From an uncultured Bdellovibrio sp. (lineage in GTDB: Bacteria; Bdellovibrionota; Bdellovibrionia; Bdellovibrionales; Bdellovibrionaceae): DNA of 10,877 nucleotides. The translations under genes and the position numbers were made by a program. The notes beneath the pieces are model-generated. The model saw nothing but the letters and a program-made list of their open reading frames with translations, was not told the origin of the DNA and did not search any database. The first letter of the stretch is position 1. Each line of letters starts with the position of its first letter. The stretch is taken from NCBI GenBank assembly GCA_937871355.1, contig CALMPX010000193.1, forward strand, positions 1 through 10,877. Direction: 5' to 3'. Positions 5,975 to 10,877 of the stretch are shown piece after piece.

Positions 5975-6798
5975 CTTAATTTATGAATCTCGTCGGGCTT
6001 CCAGTCTGACTTAAAGTGCTCCATTACATCTGTTTGTAATTGAGCGCGATCTCCGGAAATCGCAGATTCAATAGTATTAACTAAAGACTTCCTTTTTCCG
6101 GTGGCAATTTGAATTTTTTCAATTTTCATTCGACTTAAATGTCCACTCAGCCAAATATCGTCATCATAATGAGCTCTTTTGGGAGCACCTGTTAAATCGC
6201 TGAGCTGATCCACTGTCACAAAGTAAGGACGAAGTGTATAGCCCCCGCAGCCTTCGATCACTGCGACTTTTTGCGAACCTCCCTTGATGGCCTTATCTGA
6301 AGGACGCGAGGCCGACTGAAGGTCCTCGGGAACTTTAAACCCATTAATACAAAATACTTTTTTCCCGTTAGATTTTTTTTCCGCCGTAGCAAGATCCTCA
6401 ATGAGTTTTTTTGAATAATACATGTCATCATCTACAATAACGATCAATTGGCTGGTATTTTTATACCTCTCTAAAGTTGGAATATACTTGGTGGCAGGAC
6501 CCATATCTTTTTTGACCCAGTGTATTTTGACCATTTTCAAATCATTTAAAAATTCAGGAATCTCAAAACCTTTAAAAAAATCTTCACCTAAATTAATGTG
6601 GATTTCTTTAGGCAGAACAGTCTGTTTCAAAAGACTCACTATTGTGGGTTTTAAATAGGGAATTCGTTTCGGAACGGTTGTTAAAGAAACGATCGGTCGT
6701 TCAGTGTATTTCGGTGCACAAGCTGCCGCTTTTTTTTCCAACTTATGAAGATCAAATAAATTATAAAGATGGTAGCGAATTTGTTTAGTTAGACTCAT
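5971..6798 (-). CDS. Predicted GT-A fold glycosyltransferase
   Basis: This 275-aa protein looks like a nucleotide-sugar glycosyltransferase of the family often seen in capsule or surface polysaccharide loci. It opens the catalytic domain with PIVSLTTVPKRI (35-46) and PTIVSLLKQTVLPKEIHINL (51-70). GPATKYIPTL (100-109) follows, then a metal-binding acidic motif IVIVDDDMYY (119-128, D123-D125). A second acidic motif is YDDDIWLSGHL (211-221), a position where acceptor binding and catalytic residues usually lie. GCGGYTLR (183-190) sits between them. There is no signal peptide or membrane helix, so it should act in the cytoplasm. The substrate cannot be told. It is the last gene of the four-gene minus-strand operon, 36 nt after the kinase-like gene, with no recognisable ribosome binding site before its ATG. 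Confidence 0.8.
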   Translation of the reverse strand: MSLTKQIRYHLYNLFDLHKLEKKAAACAPKYTERPIVSLTTVPKRIPYLKPTIVSLLKQTVLPKEIHINLGEDFFKGFEIPEFLNDLKMVKIHWVKKDMGPATKYIPTLERYKNTSQLIVIVDDDMYYSKKLIEDLATAEKKSNGKKVFCINGFKVPEDLQSASRPSDKAIKGGSQKVAVIEGCGGYTLRPYFVTVDQLSDLTGAPKRAHYDDDIWLSGHLSRMKIEKIQIATGKRKSLVNTIESAISGDRAQLQTDVMEHFKSDWKPDEIHKLS

Positions 6799-6834
6799 GA
6801 AAATATTTTAAACTTTTTAAAACAATTCGCAACA

Positions 6835-7353
6835 CTAATATACTCCGAGCTGAGTCACGGTGACAACTTTACTTCGAAACTCATTTCGATTCAGCATGCG
6901 AATCAGCTCAGAGCGCATTTTTTTATGAATGACCCATGTTGTACGGTACTGCTTTTTAATATGAGCCCAGCTCAGCTCTTTGCTTCCCACGGGAAGTTCT
7001 TTTCTAGGTGAAAAAATATTTTTTAAAAGGCGATAAGTTAGCAACATAAAGTTTAAATAAATTGGCAAATCGATAAAAATAATCAAATTGGCTTGAGTAA
7101 AGCGCTTTTCAAACATATCAAGTGGTCCTTGGCCATCTATGATCCAAGCTTCTTGTTCTTGAACTTTTTTTAAAATTGTTCGCGTACGATCGAGATCGCC
7201 AATATTAAGATTTTGATCAAACTGAACCCCATCAATATGAGTCACAGGAATGTCGAGTCTTTTAGATAATCGACGAGCTAATTCTGTTTTTCCAGAGGCC
7301 ACATTACCAATAATTGTAATTTTTCGAACCGTAGGTAGTATATCAATTTTCAT
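6835..7353 (-). CDS. P-loop nucleotide kinase-like protein (adenylate kinase/FlaR-like)
   Basis: This 172-aa protein has a Walker A motif, IIGNVASGKTELARRLS (14-30, with G16 to T23). HIDGVQFDQ (39-47) is the typical substrate-side loop of AAA_17/FlaR-type kinases. WIIDGQG (70-76) and IIFIDLP (91-97, Walker B-like) follow, and a basic region from 107 to 150 may form the lid. This is the plan of small P-loop kinases related to adenylate kinase and the proteins annotated as topology modulation factor FlaR; the substrate is unknown. It lacks membrane segments. Its ATG abuts the TAG stop of the protease gene (TAGATG), which points to translational coupling in the operon. It ends 36 nt before the glycosyltransferase start. 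Confidence 0.8.
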   Translation of the reverse strand: MKIDILPTVRKITIIGNVASGKTELARRLSKRLDIPVTHIDGVQFDQNLNIGDLDRTRTILKKVQEQEAWIIDGQGPLDMFEKRFTQANLIIFIDLPIYLNFMLLTYRLLKNIFSPRKELPVGSKELSWAHIKKQYRTTWVIHKKMRSELIRMLNRNEFRSKVVTVTQLGVY

Positions 7354-8055
7354 CTATTTCAATAAACGACGAAGAATAAAATAGTAATGATGCTTCATCA
7401 AATATCCATCTTGATCACACATTTTAGAATCAGGAAGACAATCCATTGTGCTTGATAATGTTTCATATTCATCGCCTAAGCCCATCATGTGACCGACTTC
7501 ATGAGCCACGGTCGGACCATCCCAATCACGACCCCAATTTGTATCATATGGACCGCGCGTCGAATTTAAAATATTGACGCTGTAATGAGCTTTTTTAACG
7601 TCAGGTTCAATATCAAACTGAAATCTATATCCAAAATCCATTCCAATGCGGTAATCATTCCATTCTTTTTCCGCCAGCTTCACCAGCTCAGTGAAATACA
7701 CAACATCATTGGCCGTAGGTTTTTTTAAGTTGATACGAACTTTAAAAACATATTCTCCATTTTCAAAAGCCACGTCATATTTGTAAGCCTTTGGAAAAAT
7801 AAGAACATATTTTATATTTCCGCTCACTTTTTTAACGCCAGAAAAAGGGACGATATTTTGATTCAGAATACTGGCCAAAGGCGGGAAGTTTTTATAGCTA
7901 TCTAAAAGGTGAACTTTAAAAGATTTATAAGTTTCGTTCGGATAATCTAAACGCAGTTGTTCCGGCATGATTTCGACATAAAGGTCTTTGATTGGATCCG
8001 CTTTAGCTACGCTGATATTCAAAAACAATAAAAACAATAAAAACAATTTGTTCAT
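7354..8055 (-). CDS. Secreted metzincin-like zinc metalloprotease
   Basis: This 233-aa protein begins with a signal peptide (MNKLFLLFLLFLNISVAKA, cleaved near residue 19). The C-terminal catalytic part carries HEVGHMMGLGDEY (185-197). This fits the metzincin pattern HExxHxxGxxD, with H185 and H189 as zinc ligands, E186 as the base and D195 as the third ligand, as in snapalysin. YLM at 218-220 could be the Met-turn. C206 and C213 could form a disulfide in the loop between the two. The 180 residues before the motif have no recognisable prodomain signature but include a Tyr/Lys-rich beta region. It would act in the periplasm or outside the cell; for a predatory bacterium, prey hydrolysis is one possible role. 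AGGA (8060-8063) overlaps the stop of the preceding gene and serves as the ribosome binding site. The next gene starts immediately after its stop. Confidence 0.82.
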   Translation of the reverse strand: MNKLFLLFLLFLNISVAKADPIKDLYVEIMPEQLRLDYPNETYKSFKVHLLDSYKNFPPLASILNQNIVPFSGVKKVSGNIKYVLIFPKAYKYDVAFENGEYVFKVRINLKKPTANDVVYFTELVKLAEKEWNDYRIGMDFGYRFQFDIEPDVKKAHYSVNILNSTRGPYDTNWGRDWDGPTVAHEVGHMMGLGDEYETLSSTMDCLPDSKMCDQDGYLMKHHYYFILRRLLK

Positions 8056-8061
8056 ATAATC

Positions 8062-8301
8062 CTATTTTTTAGCTGCAGGTTTAATCTCGTGTTCTTCACA
8101 GGCTGTATTTTTGTCGTCACACACATAAAACTTAAATGTCATAGGTGCTTTTTCGTTAATATGAAACCCTTTCTCTACAGTAATCATAATTTGATCTTTT
8201 GCAACCTTATGCGACACTTTTCCATCTGTGATGCGTGCTTCCGCACCTACGGCAACCAAATTAACCGCGAAACAAATCAGGCTCACAATGTAAATCTTCA
8301 T
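8062..8301 (-). CDS. Small periplasmic protein of unknown function
   Basis: This 79-aa protein has a signal peptide (MKIYIVSLICFAVNLVAVGAEA, cleaved near residue 22). The mature peptide is about 57 residues. The segment ITVEKGFHINEKAPMTFKFY followed by VCDDKNTAC resembles the pattern 'GFHIN.xAP' seen in the N-terminal domain of DsbD-like proteins, with a C-(x)7-C pair that could form a disulfide. This is a weak inference. It heads the minus-strand operon and lies 6 nt before the metalloprotease gene, so it may assist that protein. AAGGGG (8307-8312) is the ribosome binding site. TATAAG just upstream could be a -10 box, placed within the flank of the rplI terminator. Confidence 0.72.
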   Translation of the reverse strand: MKIYIVSLICFAVNLVAVGAEARITDGKVSHKVAKDQIMITVEKGFHINEKAPMTFKFYVCDDKNTACEEHEIKPAAKK

Positions 8302-8316
8302 ACAAACCCCTTATAC

Positions 8317-8349
8317 AAAAAAAGCCTTGGGATTGACTCCAAGGCTTTT
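8317..8349 (-). terminator. Intrinsic terminator of the rpsF-rplI operon
   Basis: AAAAGCCTTGG (8320-8330) and CCAAGGCTTTT (8339-8349) form a perfect 11-bp stem with an 8-nt loop. On the minus strand it is followed by a run of seven T (8323 to 8317). It lies 23 nt beyond the rplI stop and separates the ribosomal operon from the protease operon. Confidence 0.9.
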
Positions 8350-8372
8350 CAATTTATTTCAAATCAATGAAA

Positions 8373-8816
8373 TTATTGTTTTTCTACAGCCACCTGAATG
8401 ACTGCTTCTAAGCCTTCAGTATATTTAATAGTCGCTTTGTGAGTTCCTAATAATTTAATAGGTTCAGCAAGGTGAATATCTTTTTTATCTACAGAATAGC
8501 CCATTTTATCTAACGCTTTAGAAATGTCTAAAGTTGTCACTGTTCCGAAAAGCTTCTCGCCTTCGCCTGCGTTTAATTTAAACGTTACAGTTGTTCCTTT
8601 GATTTTATTAACAAATTCTTGTCTTTCAACTAATGCTTTTTTCTTTTTAGAATCAGCAACGCGTTTTAAGTGGTTGTATTCGTTAACACGTTTTTCAGTC
8701 GCTTCAATCGCCAATTGACGAGGAAATAACATATTTCTTGCGAAACCTAAAGAAACCGTAACCATGTCGCCAACTTTTCCTAAGTCTTTAACGTCTTTTT
8801 GTAAAATTACTTTCAT
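8373..8816 (-). CDS. rplI: 50S ribosomal protein L9
   Basis: This 147-aa protein is full length for L9. The N-terminal rRNA-binding domain is recognisable from MKVILQKDVKDLGKVGDMVTVSLGFARNMLFP, including the conserved GxxGDxVxVxxGyaRNxLxP pattern. It is followed by the long charged connecting helix (about 40-75) and the C-terminal domain with EGEKLFGTVTTLDIS. L9 binds 23S rRNA at the base of the L1 stalk. AAAGGA (8824-8829) overlaps the TAA stop of the upstream DUF2232 gene and lies 7 nt before the ATG, so translation is probably coupled. It is the last gene of the operon and is followed by an intrinsic terminator. Confidence 0.97.
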   Translation of the reverse strand: MKVILQKDVKDLGKVGDMVTVSLGFARNMLFPRQLAIEATEKRVNEYNHLKRVADSKKKKALVERQEFVNKIKGTTVTFKLNAGEGEKLFGTVTTLDISKALDKMGYSVDKKDIHLAEPIKLLGTHKATIKYTEGLEAVIQVAVEKQ

Positions 8817-8827
8817 ATAATTATCCT

Positions 8828-9709
8828 TTACTTAATTTTTTTACGTACCATTTTGCGGAAATTGACCCAATAGTCTAATAATCCAACCACGCTCACGGCG
8901 GGCCCTAGCCAACCTAATATCAACATATACAAAGCGATCTTGGTAAAAAATCCGGTTCGATAAACTCGAGTCATAAATTCAATGGCCGATATTCCTTGAA
9001 AAAAGAATACGACAATTGAAAAAATGGAGAAATTCATCGCGGCGATTTTTAAATGAGGAACTTTTAAATCTACGATACTAAAAAGGAATCCAAATAAAGC
9101 AAACCAGATAAAAATATCAGGAACTCTAAATTCGATCCATTTCATGCTTGAAGAGATTTTTTCTCTTTTTAAGCTAAATAGACTAAAAATCTTTGCTTCA
9201 AAAATAAAACTTAATGCAATTGCAGAAACGAGAACAGCCGTGAAAATTCCCGGTAGATATTGAGTTATATCGAATTTTAAAAATTCTTCTGCCGGCATCA
9301 CTTGTTTCATCGCTTCCTGCAACGGGAGCATAAAGTTCTTAACTAAATCGCTTCCTGCAACGGAGCCTTTAGTTATCGCTATCACACAGACTACTGCAAA
9401 GAGTAATCCTGCTAATAGAGCCAACAATCCTGTTTTTTTCCAGCTCGTTCCACGTTTTTCTAATTCACTGTAAAAGCCTAGAGTCATCCAAACTGCTCCT
9501 ACATAAATTGTTGCTATGAAAAGATTAAAAACAAAAAGAGTAGCTACCAGAAAACACCCCACACCCCAAAAAATAGAAGATCTGACTGTCGTTGCCAGAA
9601 CTCTTACGAATGGAGCTCCAAAAAATGAAAACATTAAAAGCACAGCAGCAGTGACTGCTGCTAATGAAATGGTTTTATTAAAAGAGTTATTTTGTTGTGG
9701 GTGTGCCAT
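8828..9709 (-). CDS. DUF2232 (YybS-like) membrane protein
   Basis: This protein of about 293 aa has seven or so membrane helices. Its C-terminal half has the DUF2232 hallmarks: FRVPDIFIWFALFGFLF, FFFQGISAIEFMTRV and the ending GLLDYWVNFRK with a basic tail. YybS-type genes often lie next to rpsF, rpsR and rplI in Firmicutes and deltaproteobacteria. Their function is not settled; roles in envelope or sporulation processes have been suggested. The N-terminus (MAHPQQNN) is cytoplasmic or polar before the first helix. I chose ATG at 9709; a TTG two codons upstream (9715) is possible, and neither has a good ribosome binding site. It lies between rpsF and rplI where rpsR would often be found. The soluble segment at about 125-150 (MLPLQEAMKQVMPAEEF) connects the helices. 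Confidence 0.85.
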   Translation of the reverse strand: MAHPQQNNSFNKTISLAAVTAAVLLMFSFFGAPFVRVLATTVRSSIFWGVGCFLVATLFVFNLFIATIYVGAVWMTLGFYSELEKRGTSWKKTGLLALLAGLLFAVVCVIAITKGSVAGSDLVKNFMLPLQEAMKQVMPAEEFLKFDITQYLPGIFTAVLVSAIALSFIFEAKIFSLFSLKREKISSSMKWIEFRVPDIFIWFALFGFLFSIVDLKVPHLKIAAMNFSIFSIVVFFFQGISAIEFMTRVYRTGFFTKIALYMLILGWLGPAVSVVGLLDYWVNFRKMVRKKIK

Positions 9710-9725
9710 ATACAAAGACCGAGTC

Positions 9726-9758
9726 TAGTTTTTATTTAGTCTGACTAAATTAAAACTA
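9726..9758 (-). repeat. 33-nt near-perfect hairpin between rpsF and the DUF2232 gene
   Basis: TAGTTTTTATTTAGT (9726-9740) pairs with ACTAAATTAAAACTA (9744-9758), 15 bp with one mismatch and a CTG loop (CAG on the transcribed minus strand). It includes the rpsF TAG stop. It is AT-rich and has no T-tract after it, so it is not a normal terminator. It may serve as an RNA processing or stability element between the two coding regions, or be the scar of a gene loss. Confidence 0.6.
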
Positions 9759-10208
9759 TTCTTCGTCGCTTCTGTCCATGCGTGCTTGTTGAGCGGCTTG
9801 ACGACGCATTTGCGCCTTAGCATCACGCTCTTTTTCGCGTTGTACAGACTCAGCTAAACCTTTTTTGAAAGATTCCATGTATTTAGATACTGGAGTTCTT
9901 TCGTCTAAGCTAGTGTGCATAAAGCGTAAAACTTTATCGTTGATACGCATAGTACGCTCAACTTCAGCAATGGCTTGTGGTCCAGCTTCGAAGACAGAGT
10001 GGAAATAAATCGCTTTTTTTAACTTACCAATTTGGTTAGCTAAAGTACGTTTTCCCCAAGTTTCTACACTGTGAACGTTTCCATTAAAGCTCGCGATGGT
10101 CGCTTTGTTTTTGTTGAAAAGCTCTTTTTGCTCTTCGATTGTTGTATCTGGGTGAACCAAAATAACAACTTCGTACGGACGTTTAACGTCTGTCTTTTTA
10201 AGATCCAT
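9756..10208 (-). CDS. rpsF: 30S ribosomal protein S6
   Basis: This 150-aa S6 has the usual features: RPYEVVILVHPDTTIEE (10-26) and a VHSVETWGKRTLANQIGKLKKAIYFHSVFEA segment, the conserved W-G-kR-Lay-I-k...Y pattern. It also has the VERTMRINDKVLRFMHT strand-helix pair (84-100). The last 45 or so residues are a charged, Ala/Gln/Arg-rich tail (AESVQREKERDAKAQMRRQA...), longer than the core family. S6 binds 16S rRNA together with S18 in the platform of the 30S subunit. The start is fixed by GAAGGGA 6 nt upstream. It is the first gene of a minus-strand operon with the DUF2232 gene and rplI; rpsR is missing from its usual place. Confidence 0.97.
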   Translation of the reverse strand: MDLKKTDVKRPYEVVILVHPDTTIEEQKELFNKNKATIASFNGNVHSVETWGKRTLANQIGKLKKAIYFHSVFEAGPQAIAEVERTMRINDKVLRFMHTSLDERTPVSKYMESFKKGLAESVQREKERDAKAQMRRQAAQQARMDRSDEE

Positions 10209-10212
10209 GAAT

Positions 10213-10260
10213 ATCCCTTCGGTTTAATAGCCCACGTCGTTAATTTGCGTGAGCAAGGAT
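10213..10260 (-). promoter_or_regulatory. Possible S6:S18-binding autoregulatory leader of rpsF
   Basis: Read on the minus strand, AUCCUU (10260-10255) can pair with AAGG(G)AU (10219-10213, one bulged G), which contains the Shine-Dalgarno. GCUCACG (10254-10248) pairs with CGUGGGC (10236-10230), one G-U pair, with an 11-nt loop. Between the two stems on the 3' side lies a 10-nt bulge, UAUUAAACCG, ending in CCG. A stem with a bulged CCG near the rpsF start is the published S6:S18 complex-binding motif that represses rpsF. The structure would hide the ribosome binding site. The pairing was found by eye and has not been tested for covariation. Confidence 0.55.
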
Positions 10261-10292
10261 GACTTTTAGTGACCTTTGGTTTAGCAATTTTT

Positions 10293-10306
10293 TTGTCTAT
10301 AGACAA
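10293..10306. promoter_or_regulatory. 14-bp perfect palindrome between rpsF and the FHA gene
   Basis: TTGTCTATAGACAA is a perfect palindrome in the divergent intergenic region. Its right half contains TAGACA (10300-10305). Together with TATGAT (10324-10329) at an 18-bp spacing, this could form a promoter for the rightward gene. The left half could play the same part for rpsF, but no good -10 is seen. It may be an operator for a dimeric regulator; this is inference. Confidence 0.4.
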
Positions 10307-10335
10307 GGCTTGTTTCGAGACTTTATGATATTCAT

Positions 10336-10877
10336 ATGACCCTGCAAATACTTGATGGACAACTTCAATCGACCTATCTTCCGCTCCAGCAAAACTATGT
10401 TTTTAAGAGTTCTCATTTTAATGACAGTGAAATGCAGTCAGAACACGCCAAAGTATTTTTAGATCATAATTTTAATTGGAAAATCAGTGGGTTAGGTGGA
10501 TCTAAAATTCGCATCAGTACCGACGAGAGGGATGCTATTTCGCTCATTCCAGGCCTTATTTTTCATATCGGACAAACCGGATTCAAAGTCGCCGAAAGAA
10601 ATCATCCTCCGGCATCAGAATGGGAAAATGTTTCTGCTGATTTTATAAGCAATATGAGTTTCGATGCGACTGATTCCTGCGACCTCTTTTTCTTCCTTTT
10701 GCCGGTCCAAATTATTTTCACCCAAGGCCCACAGTCAGGCGATATTTATACGCTCAGCTATGGACCGCGTATTTTGGGTTCTAATCATTTAGATCTTAAT
10801 CTCAAAGATCCGGCTCAGCCTCATGAGCTTTTACGCTTTTCTCAAGTCGGGGGCTCTGTCATTGTAGAAAACCTGGC
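10336..10877 (+). CDS. FHA-domain protein, 5' part, cut by the window edge
   Basis: A frame is open from ATG 10336 to the end of the window (180 codons, no stop). The first part (about 20-88) has the FHA pattern: SEHAKVFL (35-42), WKISGLGGSKIRIS (48-61) and LIPGLIFHIGQTGFKV (70-85). A second FHA-like stretch starts near 138, YTLSYGPRILGSNHLDLNL (138-156), with SVIVEN at the cut end. FHA domains bind phosphothreonine peptides in signalling or secretion complexes; the exact role here cannot be known without the missing C-terminus. There is no signal peptide, so the start acts in the cytoplasm. No clear Shine-Dalgarno precedes the ATG. It is transcribed divergently from rpsF. Confidence 0.65.
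   Translation, partial: MTLQILDGQLQSTYLPLQQNYVFKSSHFNDSEMQSEHAKVFLDHNFNWKISGLGGSKIRISTDERDAISLIPGLIFHIGQTGFKVAERNHPPASEWENVSADFISNMSFDATDSCDLFFFLLPVQIIFTQGPQSGDIYTLSYGPRILGSNHLDLNLKDPAQPHELLRFSQVGGSVIVENL

Noticed and set aside
1..10877. tRNA, rRNA or CRISPR array
   Set aside because: I saw no tRNA cloverleaf, rRNA segment or regularly spaced direct repeats on either strand.

Overview
The window most resembles a chromosomal segment of a predatory or deltaproteobacterium-like organism (Bdellovibrionota is my best guess). The reasons are moderately AT-rich DNA, the block rpsF / DUF2232 (YybS-like) membrane protein / rplI, many small secreted proteins and a divergent FHA-domain gene. This assignment is an inference; there is no rRNA in the window to confirm it.

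Region 1 (1-3817) is an unusual, visibly AT-rich island. It opens with a strong intrinsic terminator (13-52). An open frame (35-655) follows that has no credible start codon and codes for a cysteine-containing, probably exported domain. Five bases later comes a 454-aa reverse transcriptase (661-2025) with recognisable palm motifs (D146, LPTGSP, FGDD) that I cannot place in a standard class. Overlapping its end is a 351-aa polytopic membrane protein (2012-3067). This is followed in the same reading frame, after a single UAG and three sense codons, by a 246-aa protein with two or three membrane helices and a soluble tail (3077-3817). Together the last two look like one MOP/PelG-like exporter of about 12 helices split by an in-frame stop. 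A short antisense frame resembling an IS3-family OrfB remnant starts 3 bases beyond the island.

Region 2 (3818-5974, + strand) holds independent small genes. These are a secreted 152-aa protein with a clear promoter and ribosome binding site, a strong hairpin, a YchJ-family SEC-C protein, a 356-base spacer with no convincing gene, and a DUF4234 membrane protein. The last gene converges on the next operon with a 4-nt overlap of stop codons.

Region 3 (8301 to 5971, - strand) is a tightly packed four-gene operon: a small periplasmic protein, a secreted metzincin-like protease (HExxHxxGxxD), a P-loop kinase-like protein and a GT-A type glycosyltransferase.

Region 4 (10260 to 8317, - strand) is the ribosomal protein operon rpsF - DUF2232 gene - rplI, ending in an intrinsic terminator. 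Its leader can fold into a structure resembling the S6:S18 autoregulatory motif, although rpsR, the S18 gene, is absent between rpsF and rplI. The spacer where rpsR might be expected holds a 33-nt near-perfect hairpin. A divergent gene with FHA-like domains (10336 onward) runs off the right edge.
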